Positions 31,686 to 40,692 are shown, counted from the first letter of the stretch. The stretch: 42,411 nt of DNA from Candidatus Eiseniibacteriota bacterium (GCA_030639555.1 DAOWCM010000002.1:1-42411), one strand, 5' to 3'. Made by a program: numbers and translations. The notes: generated by a model from the sequence alone, not told the origin.

Positions 31686-32108
31686 ATGCGCGTACTCGTC
31701 GCGGCTCTCGCCGCTCTCGCCATCCTCGCACTTCCAGTCTCGCTCGGCGCCGCACCTCGCGCGCCCTACTGCAAGACGTTCAAGATGGACGACACCGCCG
31801 ACGACTTCTACTTCGAGACCAACGGGTACCTCAGCTCGTGGGAGTTCGACGCCAGCCGCCTAGACAGCGACATCGGTGCTGTCATGCAGGTCTCGACGTG
31901 CATCCAGGACGATCTCGCGTTCAGCTGCGCGCTCTGGGAGTACGACTCGAACGACGACGGGCAGAAGGATACCTCGTACGTCGACGGGACCGACGGGAAG
32001 CGAGGTACACCCGAGGGAGGCGTCGTGATCCCCGGGGCGTGGTTCTTCGACTGCACGACGGCGCCCACGTCGCCCGATGTGGCTGTCGTACGGGCTTGTC
32101 GCTGGTAG
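31686..32108 (+). CDS. Exported hypothetical protein, 140 aa
   Basis: Signal peptide at 1-23 (LVAALAALAILALPVSLGAA), then a small beta-rich domain with Cys in SALWEYDSN..., VSTCIQDDLAFSCALWEYDS and a final FDCTTAP/RACRW (5 Cys). No family recognised. It sits alone between the early region and the terminase, an unusual place for an exported protein. Could be an exported host-modifying factor (superinfection or surface change). Confidence 0.6.
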   Translation: MRVLVAALAALAILALPVSLGAAPRAPYCKTFKMDDTADDFYFETNGYLSSWEFDASRLDSDIGAVMQVSTCIQDDLAFSCALWEYDSNDDGQKDTSYVDGTDGKRGTPEGGVVIPGAWFFDCTTAPTSPDVAVVRACRW

Positions 32109-32112
32109 CGTT

Positions 32113-32649
32113 GTGGACGACACCCCCCAACAGGGTCCCACGTTCCAGATGCCGGCCATCGATGCCGAGATGGAGGCCACGTTCCTCGAGATCCTCGCCA
32201 CCCATGCGAACGTGAGCGAGGCGGCGCGCGCCAGCGGGTACGACCGGACGACTTGGTACCACCGGCGGAACGACCGAGACGAGGACGGCGAGCCCCTGTA
32301 CCCGGACTTTGCGGCCGCGTGGGAGACTGCGCTCGGGGAGGGGCGGGATGCCCTGCGACTTGAGGCACGGCGCCGCGGCGAGCATGGGGTCTCGAAGCCC
32401 GTGTTCTACCAGGGAGTGGTCTGCGGCCACATCCAAGAGTACAGCGACACGCTGCTCTGCCGGCTCCTCGAAGCCCACTGCCCCGAGCACAAGCGGACGG
32501 CCGCGATCGACCTGCGCACACCCCCAGGTGAGCAAGTGCGCCTCGAGATCGCACCCGACATAGACCGGGCCCGGCGCGTAGCCGAGCTTCTCATCGAGCT
32601 GGAACCGCCCGACGAGGGGGAAGATGGCGGCGACGGCACTCCCGAGTAA
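32113..32649 (+). CDS. Terminase small subunit
   Basis: 178 residues from GTG 32113; ATG 32077 overlapping the previous gene and ATG 32149 are alternatives. An HTH-type N-terminus (EILATHANVSEAARASGYDR) and a helical middle (FAAAWETALGEGRDALRLEA) with EYSDTLLCRLLEAHCPEHKR are typical of TerS proteins, which recognise the packaging site. Overlaps the large-subunit gene by 26 nt. Confidence 0.7.
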   Translation: MDDTPQQGPTFQMPAIDAEMEATFLEILATHANVSEAARASGYDRTTWYHRRNDRDEDGEPLYPDFAAAWETALGEGRDALRLEARRRGEHGVSKPVFYQGVVCGHIQEYSDTLLCRLLEAHCPEHKRTAAIDLRTPPGEQVRLEIAPDIDRARRVAELLIELEPPDEGEDGGDGTPE

Positions 32650-33949
32650 GCGCGAGCTTGCAGGGGCTCGGCTGGTCGAGATCACTCGGCCACGGCTAAA
32701 CAAGTACATCCCGCACGTGCCGACCGAGCGGCAGCAGGTAGGGCTCCTGCTCCAGTCCTCGGAGATCCTATACGGCGGTGCAGCTGGCGGCGGGAAGACC
32801 GACTGGCTCGCCATGGGGGCGCTTCAGTACGTCGACGTCCACAAGTACGCGGCCCTCCTACTGCGACGCACGTACCAGCAGGCGTCGAAAGCGGACGCGA
32901 TCATTCCCCGGCTCCACGAGTGGCTACAGCCGACCGATGCGCACTGGGACGGTCTCAACAGCACGTGGAGGTTCCCAAGCAAGGCGACGCTCGAGATCGG
33001 ACACTGTCAGTTCGAGAAGGACAAGTACAACTTCCAGGGCGGGCAGTATCAGTTCGTCGGATTCGACGAGCTTACTCAGTTCACGCTCTCTCAGTACACG
33101 TACCTGTTCTCGCGTACCCGCCGGCTCGAGGGGAACGCGAAGGTCCCGATCCGCCACTGGGCGGGCTCGAACCCGGGCGGCGAGGGCCACGTATGGGTCC
33201 GGGATATGTTCCTCGTCCAGAAGGAGCCGGATCGGGTGTTCCTGCCGGCGCGGCTACACGATAATCCGTACCTCGACGCTGAGGAGTATATCAAGTCGCT
33301 CTCACACTTGGATCCCACCACACGCGCACAGCTGCTCGAGGGCGACTGGGAGGTACGGGACAAGGGGTCGCTATTCGACCGCGATTGGTTCGAGATCGTC
33401 AAGGCGGCCCCCGCGAGCCGGCGGACGATCCGGGCGTGGGACCTCGCGGCGATCAATCCCAGGAAGCAGAAGAAAGCGAAGGCGGCTAGCGTCGACGGCG
33501 ACTACATCTCCGGCTGCCTCATGTCGGAGCACGACGGCGTGTTCTACATCGAAGACATCCGGCGGAAGCGCACCACGCCCTCCGGTATCCGTCAGATGCT
33601 CAAGCAATCGGCCACACTCGACGGCAAGGCGACGACGATCTGGATCGAGCAGGAACCCGGCTCGTCGGGTGTGATCGTGATCGACACCTACGTGCGGCTG
33701 TTGGTCGGGTGGAACGTGCGCGGGCAGCCGCCCAGCGGTGACAAGATCGTACGCGCGGCGCCGCTCTCGGCGCAGGCGGAGGCTGGGAACGTCAAGCTGG
33801 TCGAGGGCCCATGGAACCGGGCCTTCCTGGAAGAGATGGAGCTGATCGGGACCGAGTCGGCAGCCTTTGACGATCAGTGTGACTCGGCGTCGCTGTCGTT
33901 CTCGAAATTGGCCGAGCACATCCAAGTCCGGGGAGGGGTGGCGGCATGA
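32624..33949 (+). CDS. Terminase large subunit (packaging ATPase-nuclease)
   Basis: 441 residues. Walker A GGAAGGGKT at 51-59, Walker B YQFVGFDE at 141-148, a coupling stretch HWAGSNPGG, and a C-terminal RNase H-type nuclease with RTIRAWDLAAIN and later acidic residues. Acts as the DNA-packaging motor with the portal. Typical length, slightly short. Confidence 0.92.
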   Translation: MAATALPSKRELAGARLVEITRPRLNKYIPHVPTERQQVGLLLQSSEILYGGAAGGGKTDWLAMGALQYVDVHKYAALLLRRTYQQASKADAIIPRLHEWLQPTDAHWDGLNSTWRFPSKATLEIGHCQFEKDKYNFQGGQYQFVGFDELTQFTLSQYTYLFSRTRRLEGNAKVPIRHWAGSNPGGEGHVWVRDMFLVQKEPDRVFLPARLHDNPYLDAEEYIKSLSHLDPTTRAQLLEGDWEVRDKGSLFDRDWFEIVKAAPASRRTIRAWDLAAINPRKQKKAKAASVDGDYISGCLMSEHDGVFYIEDIRRKRTTPSGIRQMLKQSATLDGKATTIWIEQEPGSSGVIVIDTYVRLLVGWNVRGQPPSGDKIVRAAPLSAQAEAGNVKLVEGPWNRAFLEEMELIGTESAAFDDQCDSASLSFSKLAEHIQVRGGVAA

Positions 33950-34131
33950 TCGTCGGCACTTGCCAAGTCGAGAGCACGTGCGCGGTCTGTAACCGCCTGG
34001 TGATCTCGCTCGTTCCCGACGGTCTCCTTGAGCCCGGTGCGTGGATCGACGTGATGTGCCCGGAGCCATGCGAGCCTGAAACGCCAATCCGGTCATTACC
34101 AGACTGGGGTCAAGAGGTGTGGCCGATATGA
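33946..34131 (+). CDS. Small Cys-containing protein, 61 aa
   Basis: ATG overlaps the terminase stop. CAVC (about 12-15) and CPEPC pairs can bind one zinc. Overlaps the portal start. Unknown function. Small zinc-binding proteins often lie in the terminase-portal interval. Confidence 0.6.
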   Translation: MIVGTCQVESTCAVCNRLVISLVPDGLLEPGAWIDVMCPEPCEPETPIRSLPDWGQEVWPI

Positions 34132-35441
34132 GGTGGCCGTGGAGCAAGCGTGTAGAGCAAGCCGTACAGCCCCGGGGCGCGACGAAGGCCGTGCTCGGCG
34201 AGAACGACGTACTCGCGCGTATGCTCTCGATCCTCGGGCAGTCGGACGTGAACACCCCCAACGCTGCGCTTGAGCTGTACGAGCAGTCGACGGCCGTCTC
34301 GATCCCGATCGACTGGGTCGCGGATCCCATGGCCGACATCGACCCGGTGCTGGAGAAGGATGGCGACTTCGACACCGTGCACCCGGTGCTCGAGCTTCTA
34401 CGCGCACCGTCACCCGACTACACCGGCCGGCTGTTCCGGGATGCGATCGCCCACGACTACCTGATCACGGGCGAGTGCTTCATTGCCGCCATCGGCTCGC
34501 CCGAAGGGCCGCCGCTCGAGATCCAGCCGCTCTCGCCGACCGCAATGGCCCCGTATACGGAGGGCGGGACAGGGCTCGTCTCGCAGTGGGAGGTGACCGG
34601 CGAGACGCTCAAGGGCAAGTACCGGCGTATCATACAGCCGAAGAAACGGGCGCGGTACATCAACAAGGAGCGGTTCCCAGGCGTCGAGGTGCGGCAGATC
34701 CGGCGTTACTCGACGACGAACCACTCGCTCGTACGCGCGCAGTCTCCGCTCATGTCGGCTAGCCGCGAGGCGCGCCAGCATCTACTCGGGCTCATGCACA
34801 ACAGCTCACTTCTCAGTAGTGGCGGCCGGGGGTCTCTGCTCTTCAAGTACCGGCAGCACTTCAGCGACGAGGACTGGAACGAGCTGATGCGCCGGCTGCG
34901 CTCAAACTACGGAGGCGCGGCCAACGCTGGGAAGATCATGGTCGAGACGGCCGACGAGCTGGAGGTCTCCGAGCTGGGTCAGAAGAACAAGGACATGGAT
35001 TTCGCGAACCTACAGGATCAAGCGAAGCGGTCCGTGGCCCTACGCTACAAGGTGCCGCTGCCGTTGGTCACGACCGACGCATCGACGTTCTCGAACTTCG
35101 AGGCCTCAATCCTCGCACTGTACGACTACGCGGTACTGCCCACGTACCGGCGCGTGTTCGATGGCATCTCGGATTTCCTGCTGCCCCGCTATGGCATCGA
35201 CCCATCGCAGTACCGCATCTCGTACGACCCGAACCAGATCACGGCGCTTATGTCGCGGCGCCTGGACGAGATCGTCAAGAAGGCCGGCCTCCACGTGCTG
35301 ACCGGGAACGAGATTCGCGGCGACCTGGGCCGGGACCCCGAGGTCGGGTTCGATGAGATCCTGATCCCCGCGAACCTGATGCCGCTGGGCTCGGAGCTGT
35401 TCGCAGCCCCCGGCACACCGCCTACGGAGGTCGTGCTCTGA
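34119..35441 (+). CDS. Portal protein (HK97 family)
   Basis: 440 residues from GTG 34119. A long sequence with conserved portal motifs: VSIPIDWVADPMADIDPVLE, RDAIAHDYLITGECFIAAIG, a mid-section SRGEAR-type helix, and AKRSVALRYKVPLPLVTTDA near the clip. It is a dodecameric gate for DNA entry and exit and the site where the neck attaches. Stop overlaps the next ATG. Confidence 0.88.
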   Translation: MADMRWPWSKRVEQAVQPRGATKAVLGENDVLARMLSILGQSDVNTPNAALELYEQSTAVSIPIDWVADPMADIDPVLEKDGDFDTVHPVLELLRAPSPDYTGRLFRDAIAHDYLITGECFIAAIGSPEGPPLEIQPLSPTAMAPYTEGGTGLVSQWEVTGETLKGKYRRIIQPKKRARYINKERFPGVEVRQIRRYSTTNHSLVRAQSPLMSASREARQHLLGLMHNSSLLSSGGRGSLLFKYRQHFSDEDWNELMRRLRSNYGGAANAGKIMVETADELEVSELGQKNKDMDFANLQDQAKRSVALRYKVPLPLVTTDASTFSNFEASILALYDYAVLPTYRRVFDGISDFLLPRYGIDPSQYRISYDPNQITALMSRRLDEIVKKAGLHVLTGNEIRGDLGRDPEVGFDEILIPANLMPLGSELFAAPGTPPTEVVL

Positions 35442-35716
35442 TGGCAGTAATCGCGACGCCGATCGCCGATCAAGTCGACTCCACCCTCGTAGCGAGCTGC
35501 CGACTCGCCGTCGAAGATCTCGCACGCGCGGGCCCGAGCCTTCCGCTCCTCGCGATCGTACGCGCTCACTTCACCGACCCCCGGCCGGTTACCCCGGACG
35601 AGGAGGTCGCACGAGAGGCGGTGATGCGGCTGTTCGGGGCAGCGCGTAAGGTGCCGCGGGATCAACGCCGCCCCTTGGTACGCCAGCTACTCCGGGATGC
35701 GGGGCTGATCGAATGA
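35441..35716 (+). CDS. Hypothetical protein, 91 aa
   Basis: Helical protein (DSTLVASCRLAVEDLARAGP, EVAREAVMRLFGAARKVPRD) with a C-terminal basic helix. Its ATG overlaps the portal stop. No family recognised. Its position suggests a head accessory or an HNH-free packaging factor. Confidence 0.6.
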   Translation: MAVIATPIADQVDSTLVASCRLAVEDLARAGPSLPLLAIVRAHFTDPRPVTPDEEVAREAVMRLFGAARKVPRDQRRPLVRQLLRDAGLIE

Positions 35717-35871
35717 CGATCGTTGTCGCATTCCTACTGGGTGTTCTGTTCGGGGCCGTAGCGTCGGTCTACGTAATACGGGGATTCAAGCCCCATACCT
35801 CGCTAGACGTGATCCTGCACGACAGAATGCTGCGTCGGATACAGGAGCGCGTCGTTCGGGAGGCGAACTAA
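35713..35871 (+). CDS. 52-aa single-span membrane protein
   Basis: ATG 35713 overlaps the previous stop (ATGA). Hydrophobic IVVAFLLGVLFGAVASVYVI at the N-terminus, then a basic tail (RMLRRIQERVVREAN). The start is coupled and the reading frame is clean, ending at TAA 35869-35871. Function unknown. A membrane protein between portal and head genes is unusual. Confidence 0.65.
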   Translation: MTIVVAFLLGVLFGAVASVYVIRGFKPHTSLDVILHDRMLRRIQERVVREAN

Positions 35872-35874
35872 CGC

Positions 35875-36915
35875 ATGACGTACGCACTCACAGCCTCAGA
35901 GACTCATGGAGATAACGGCCTGGTACCGCGTTATCTTCGATGCTGGTGTCACACCTGCGACGCACGGTGGGAACTCGATGCCGAGCCGCAATTGCTGGGC
36001 TGTCCAAGGTGTAACGGAGACGTAGTAGAAGTCGCCTACATTCCTAACTTTGGACAATGGAAAGGTCGCGTCTCGGCCGCAGTGCAGGCGGATCTCGCGT
36101 GGAAGCGCCTTCTCGAGCGCGGCTTCGCGCCTACGGTCACGCGCCTGTGGGCCGCGACGTCGGTCCAGTACACCCGCGAGCTGCGAGAGCGCGGCTGGTA
36201 CACGTCGCCACACGAGGCGTGGCAGAAGCCGTGGACGAACGTCCTCTCGGGCCATTACCAGGAAGTCTCGGAAGGGTTCAGCGGGAACATCAGCGGCCGG
36301 CTGCCAGCAGTCGTAAAGCCTACCGGTGCCGAGCGGCAGCTGATCGACGATACGCTCGCGCGGGCCCTTACCGACCGCGCGGCGGCACAGACGCAAATCA
36401 TCAATTCCACAACCGACAAGCTGATGGAGCAGTCTGCTACGGCGGCCCGCCGCGAGACCCAGCGGCTCGCCGTAGAGACCGGGGTAGCCCGCAGCGCGGA
36501 GGAAGAGGCGCTCGAGGCTGGCCGCACCCTCGAGCGCCGCCTTGCGGGCCGGAGTGGCGGGATTACGTCGCTCGAGACGCAGGCGCCGGCCGAGATGTCG
36601 AAGATGGTCGAGGCCGAGGTGCTACTGGGCCACACGCCGCAGGTAGCGGGCGGGGCGTACAGCGAGACGGGCGTAATTAAGACGTGGTGGTCAATGGGCG
36701 ACGACATAGCGCGCGACGATCACCTGATGGCCGACCAGCAGGAGCAACAGATCGACCAGCCGTACACGGTCGGGCCGGATCAACTGATGGTCCCGGGCGA
36801 CTCCTCGCTGGGGGCGCCGATCGGGCAGGTGATCAATTGCCGTTGCGCGAGTGTGATCGACGAAGAGGCGATCGCGCAGGCGCGCGCGGAGCGAGGGCTA
36901 GGCGATGGCGAGTAA
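35875..36915 (+). CDS. Mu F-like head morphogenesis protein with N-terminal zinc ribbon
   Basis: 346 residues. C25-x2-C28 and C43-x2-C46 form a zinc ribbon, followed by a long helical middle and a C-terminal Mu F/SPP1 gp7 domain (TWWSMGDDIARDDHLMADQQ, SSLGAPIGQVINCRCAS). The latter family packages with the portal and may help in ejection. The zinc ribbon is an addition to the usual layout. GGGAGGCGAAC precedes the ATG. Confidence 0.75.
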   Translation: MTYALTASETHGDNGLVPRYLRCWCHTCDARWELDAEPQLLGCPRCNGDVVEVAYIPNFGQWKGRVSAAVQADLAWKRLLERGFAPTVTRLWAATSVQYTRELRERGWYTSPHEAWQKPWTNVLSGHYQEVSEGFSGNISGRLPAVVKPTGAERQLIDDTLARALTDRAAAQTQIINSTTDKLMEQSATAARRETQRLAVETGVARSAEEEALEAGRTLERRLAGRSGGITSLETQAPAEMSKMVEAEVLLGHTPQVAGGAYSETGVIKTWWSMGDDIARDDHLMADQQEQQIDQPYTVGPDQLMVPGDSSLGAPIGQVINCRCASVIDEEAIAQARAERGLGDGE

Positions 36916-37618
36916 GATTCTCACGAAGTGGATGGGTGGCCGCGTGACAGAGACCAAGGAGGTCCAGCGCAACGGGATCCCGGTCGGCATCATCGCCGGA
37001 CACACGGCTACGTGGGACATCGACCGCGGGGGGTACTGGGAGCCCGATCAGTTCGTGAAGGGCGCGTTCGCCGAGGCGATCCAGCGGCACAAGGACTCGG
37101 GGAACCGGCAGGTGCGGCTGACGTGGATGCACCGGGATCTGGTCGGTGGCATCCCGATCGAGACTGTCTTCGAGGATGACAAGGGGCTATTCGGCGAGGC
37201 CGAGGTGAATCTCGAGACCCGCCTGGGGCGCGAAGCGTACTCGCTCGCGAAGCAGGGCGTCCTCGTCGACTTCTCGATCGGTTTCGAGCCGATCACGTCG
37301 CACATGATTACGGTCGAGGGCCAAGACGTCCGGCAGATCGATAAGTCCGAGTATTGGCACTCCGCGCTCGTCGACGAGCCGATGAACCCGGAGGCGCAGG
37401 TCACGGCGGTCAAGGCGTACACGAAGGACCAACTCGAGGCGCTCAGTACCCGCGAGATTGAGGCGGCACTCGTCGATAGCGGCTGCTGGTCGGAGCGGGC
37501 CGCGAAGATTCTGGCCTCAGGCCACGGGGTGACCCGGCCCGGGGAGGAAGTATCAGAGGAGGATTGGCAGCAAGTCCTGGAAGAGATCCAGGCAACCAAG
37601 GAGGCGATCCGCGCGTGA
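36905..37618 (+). CDS. Prohead (HK97-type) protease
   Basis: 237 residues. Catalytic His in TWMHRDLVGGIPIE (H76) and Ser in VDFSIGFEPI (S124) match the HK97 gp4-type serine protease. The C-terminal 80 residues look like a scaffold extension (TREIEAALVDSGCWSE). It processes the capsid protein during assembly. Order portal-F-protease-capsid is normal. Confidence 0.88.
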   Translation: MASKILTKWMGGRVTETKEVQRNGIPVGIIAGHTATWDIDRGGYWEPDQFVKGAFAEAIQRHKDSGNRQVRLTWMHRDLVGGIPIETVFEDDKGLFGEAEVNLETRLGREAYSLAKQGVLVDFSIGFEPITSHMITVEGQDVRQIDKSEYWHSALVDEPMNPEAQVTAVKAYTKDQLEALSTREIEAALVDSGCWSERAAKILASGHGVTRPGEEVSEEDWQQVLEEIQATKEAIRA

Positions 37619-37700
37619 CCGGGACGGGGCGCGCTGGGCACTGACGGGACGTTGGGGCCATAGCCTGAGTAGCAAGCAACACACACAGGAGATGGAGACG

Positions 37701-38918
37701 ATGATTGAGATCCACTACAAGGATCCCGAGATCCCGAAGGTGACGCCCGAGAACATCCATGAGGCGCTTCTCGAGACCCGTGGAATGATCGAGGGAAAGA
37801 TCAAGTCCGACGGCGAGAAGTGGGCGCAGCTCGACAAGTTCTGGGAGGCGCAGGAGACGAAGAACCAGGAGCTAACGACCGAGATCCTCGCGCGCAAGAA
37901 GGCCGAGGACGAGGCCGTCGAGCGGGTGGCTGTGATCGAGGCTGAACTGGCGAAGCGGGCCGGGCAGCTCGGAGATCCGGTACGCGACGAGAAGCTCGAG
38001 GCCGAGTACAAGGCGTTCGACTCGTGGTTCAAGGGCGGCGAAAAGCCGATGACGATGGACATGAAGGCGCAGCTGCGCACGGACGACGACACCTCGGCGG
38101 GCTATCTGGTGCCCGAGGCGGTGGACGCGAACCTGCTCAAGAAGATTACGGAGATGGATCCGGTGCGCTCGATCGCCAGCGTCATGACGATCACCAGCAA
38201 GTCGATCGAAATCGTGGTCGAGGATTCGATCCCGACGGCCAATTACGAGGCCGAGCTCGAGCAGAACCAGTACAGCGAGGCCGGGTACTCGAACGTGACG
38301 CTGACGCCCTACCGCCAGTCGTTCACCAGCCGCGTGACCCAAGATCAGCTGATGAACAGCGGTTGGCCCATGGAGCAACAGATGTCGATGGGCGCCGGTA
38401 CCGCGTTCGCGAAGGGCGAGGGCACGGGCTTCGTCACCGGGAGCGGCCACAAGGAGCCGGAAGGCTTCACGGTCAACGCGGTGGTCGCGACCCAGGACAC
38501 GGCCGGGAACGACGCGTTTGCCCCGGCCGACGTGCTGACGCTCTGGGGGCTGCCGAAGGACGGCTACGACCTCACGTTCGTGATGAACCGGCAGATCATG
38601 GTCCTCATCCGCAAGTTCGCGTCGACCACGGGCTCGTATCTGTGGACGCCGGGACTCAACGGGCCGGTCATGAACACGCTCTGTGGCGAGCCCTACGTAC
38701 TGCTGCCCGCCATGGCCTCGGCCGTAGCGGATGGCGCGATCATCATGGGTATCGGGGACTTCCGGGCTGGCTATCGGATCGTCGACCGCACGGGGATGAG
38801 CGTGATCCGCGACGACGTGACCGAGGCGCGGAAGGCGAACGTCCTGATCACCTACAACCGGTGGAACACGGGCCGCGTCGTGCTGCCCGAGGCCATCAAG
38901 CTCCTCACCGTCCAGTAG
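37701..38918 (+). CDS. Major capsid protein (HK97 fold)
   Basis: 405 residues. Start at ATG 37701 is preferred over 37692 because AGGAG (37687-37691) is at proper distance only for 37701. The N-terminus to about 100 is a helical delta-domain-like segment (AEDEAVERVAVIEAELAKRA), normally removed by the protease. The rest is HK97 fold (TSAGYLVPEAVDANLLKKIT, YRQSFTSRVTQDQLM, GTGFVTGSGHKEPEGF, GDFRAGYRIVDRTGM). Confidence 0.9.
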   Translation: MIEIHYKDPEIPKVTPENIHEALLETRGMIEGKIKSDGEKWAQLDKFWEAQETKNQELTTEILARKKAEDEAVERVAVIEAELAKRAGQLGDPVRDEKLEAEYKAFDSWFKGGEKPMTMDMKAQLRTDDDTSAGYLVPEAVDANLLKKITEMDPVRSIASVMTITSKSIEIVVEDSIPTANYEAELEQNQYSEAGYSNVTLTPYRQSFTSRVTQDQLMNSGWPMEQQMSMGAGTAFAKGEGTGFVTGSGHKEPEGFTVNAVVATQDTAGNDAFAPADVLTLWGLPKDGYDLTFVMNRQIMVLIRKFASTTGSYLWTPGLNGPVMNTLCGEPYVLLPAMASAVADGAIIMGIGDFRAGYRIVDRTGMSVIRDDVTEARKANVLITYNRWNTGRVVLPEAIKLLTVQ

Positions 38919-38986
38919 CGGCGGCGATCGGAGGCAAGAACGCCACGTGTAACGACTGAGAGGAACGAAGGAAGGAGAACAGAGCC

Positions 38987-39400
38987 ATGAAGGACTTGCT
39001 GAATAACTGCACGGTCGCGATGGCGATCACCCCCGTGGCCGCCACCGCAATCGCCGACGGTTCCGACATCAACCTGCTCGGGTACGAGAGCGCCACGTTC
39101 GTGATCTTCAGCGGCACTCTCGGCACGGGTACGATCGACTTCACGATGCAGCACGCCGACGACGACGGCTCGGGCTCGCCCGATACGTATGCGGATGTGG
39201 CGGCGACGGATCTCATCGGCTCGACGCCGACAATCCTCGCTACGGAAGACGACTCTGTCTTCCGGTGCGGGTACAAGGGCTCGAAGCAGTGGATCCGGCT
39301 CCAGAACGTGGAAACGGCCTCGTGGACGTCGATGATCCACGGTGCCGTGTGTCTGCTGGGGCACCCGGAGGTGGCACCGACGGCGGCGCAGATCACGTAG
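38987..39400 (+). CDS. Small paralogous head protein 1 (decoration/cement candidate)
   Basis: 137 residues after the major capsid gene. Beta-rich sequence (LGYESATFVIFSGTLGTGTI, FRCGYKGSKQWIRLQNVETA, TAAQIT at the end). It shares a full-length pattern with the next two genes: M-D-L-NN at the start, GYE-VVF, GSK-Y-R and TAAQ-T at the end. Likely capsid decoration or fibre-like capsid protein. Function inferred from position. Confidence 0.6.
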   Translation: MKDLLNNCTVAMAITPVAATAIADGSDINLLGYESATFVIFSGTLGTGTIDFTMQHADDDGSGSPDTYADVAATDLIGSTPTILATEDDSVFRCGYKGSKQWIRLQNVETASWTSMIHGAVCLLGHPEVAPTAAQIT

Positions 39401-39443
39401 GGAGGCGGCCGGTCGAGTCCAGCTCCTCGGCCGTACGTCAAGC

Positions 39444-39478
39444 GGGGGCCCCGGTTCATCTGGGGGGTCGGGGCCTCC
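39444..39478. terminator. GC-rich hairpin between paralogues 1 and 2
   Basis: A 10-bp stem (GGGGGCCCCG, 39444-39453, with CGGGGCCTCC, 39469-39478, one G-U) around a 15-nt loop. It lies in the 115-nt gap between the two paralogues. No T-run follows, so it may be an RNA stability or partial attenuation element that tunes expression after the capsid gene. Confidence 0.4.
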
Positions 39479-39515
39479 GCACCTTCGCCGTGTAGGGAGA
39501 ATGGGGGGTAAGGCG

Positions 39516-39920
39516 ATGCTAGACCTGTACAACAACTCGGCGGTCGATCTGGCGAAAGACCTGTCGCTGATCAATACCGAGACGACGACGGTCGGAAACA
39601 TCGTCGACCTCGCCGGATACGAGGGTGTCGTCTTCTGCGGGCTGACGGGCACCGTGACGACCGGCGACGGGTATACGATCATTCAAGAGGGAGACGCAGC
39701 GGACCTCGCAGACGCCGCTACCGCACCGGCCGCCTCGGTACAGGGCGGGATCATCCTCAACGCCGGGGACAACGATATCGTACGCCGTATGGCGTATCGC
39801 GGCGGCAAGCGGTACGTGCGCCCGGCATTCGTGAGCGACGGGACGTTCAACGGACGGCTGATGATCGCCTCGCTCAAGCTCCGGCCGGCAGTCGGCCCGA
39901 CGGCCGCGCAAAGCACATAG
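39516..39920 (+). CDS. Small paralogous head protein 2
   Basis: 134 residues from ATG 39516, chosen to match paralogue starts; ATG 39501 would add five residues. MLDLYNNSAVDLAKDLSLIN, LAGYEGVVFCGLTGTVTTGD, AYRGGKRYVRPAFVSDG. It is closest to paralogue 3 and more distant from paralogue 1. Beta-rich, no catalytic motif. Confidence 0.65.
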   Translation: MLDLYNNSAVDLAKDLSLINTETTTVGNIVDLAGYEGVVFCGLTGTVTTGDGYTIIQEGDAADLADAATAPAASVQGGIILNAGDNDIVRRMAYRGGKRYVRPAFVSDGTFNGRLMIASLKLRPAVGPTAAQST

Positions 39921-39935
39921 GGGGAGGGGGTACCC

Positions 39936-40343
39936 ATGCTCGATCTGTACAACAACTCAACCGTCGCGAAGGCATTCGAGTCGCAGGTCGTCAATAGCGA
40001 GACCACGACCGCAGGCGAGATCATCAGCCTTGCGGGCTACGAGGGCGTCGTGTTCGCACTCGGCGCCTCGGCCCTCACAACGGCCGGCGGGTACTGGATC
40101 ATCCAGGAGGGGGACGAAGCCGACCTCTCGGATGCGGCAACGGCTCCCGCGGCCTCGGTGTTGGGCGCTGCGGTGATCGACTCTGACGATGACGATTTCA
40201 GTGCGTACCGCATGGGGTACGTCGGGAGCAAACCTTACGTCCGGGCCGCCTACGTGAGCGATGGCGACCAGGCGGGACAGATGTGGGGGGTGGCATTTCT
40301 ATTGCAGCCGCACGCCGGGGCGACGGCGGCGCAGACGACCTAG
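39936..40343 (+). CDS. Small paralogous head protein 3
   Basis: 135 residues, GGGGGAGGGGGTACCC before the ATG. MLDLYNNSTVAKAFESQVVN, LAGYEGVVFALGASALTTAG, GYVGSKPYVRAAYVSDG. Strongly similar to paralogue 2 (about half the residues by eye). Probably arose by local duplication. Confidence 0.65.
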   Translation: MLDLYNNSTVAKAFESQVVNSETTTAGEIISLAGYEGVVFALGASALTTAGGYWIIQEGDEADLSDAATAPAASVLGAAVIDSDDDDFSAYRMGYVGSKPYVRAAYVSDGDQAGQMWGVAFLLQPHAGATAAQTT

Positions 40344-40372
40344 CAGACACAACCTACGAGGAGAGGCGAACG

Positions 40373-40690
40373 ATGGCGAAGTACATTGAACTCACACGAG
40401 GCGGCTCGTGGAGCGACAAGGGCGACAACGGCCGGCGGGTCACCGGGAAGCCCGGTGCGCGGGTCGGCTGCTCGGATCGCCTCGCGAAAGCTCTATTCAA
40501 TTCCGGCGATGCGCGCCCGTCCGCGACCCCCGAGCCCGGCCCGAAAGAGAAGGCCGAGCGGCGCCGCGGGCAGCGGAAGGCAGCGGCGACAAAGAAGCAA
40601 GCCGATGCCACGGAGAAGGCGAATGCGGCGGCCGAGAAGGCAGAGGCCGATGCAGCGAAGGGCGCGGGCACCAACGACTTGGGTGACTGA
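40373..40690 (+). CDS. Hypothetical head protein, Ala/Lys-rich tail
   Basis: 105 residues. A small folded N-terminus (YIELTRGGSWSDKGDNGRRV, GARVGCSDRLAKALFNSG) followed by a charged, repetitive helix (AAATKKQADATEKANAAAEK). Could be a scaffold, internal or DNA-interacting head protein. No family recognised. Confidence 0.55.
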   Translation: MAKYIELTRGGSWSDKGDNGRRVTGKPGARVGCSDRLAKALFNSGDARPSATPEPGPKEKAERRRGQRKAAATKKQADATEKANAAAEKAEADAAKGAGTNDLGD

Positions 40691-40692
40691 CG

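Noticed and set aside
31457..32215. 252-aa plus-strand open frame over the late leader and the 31686 gene
   Set aside because: It is Arg/Pro/Ser-rich, overlaps a gene with a signal peptide and strong ribosome site, and looks like a shadow frame.
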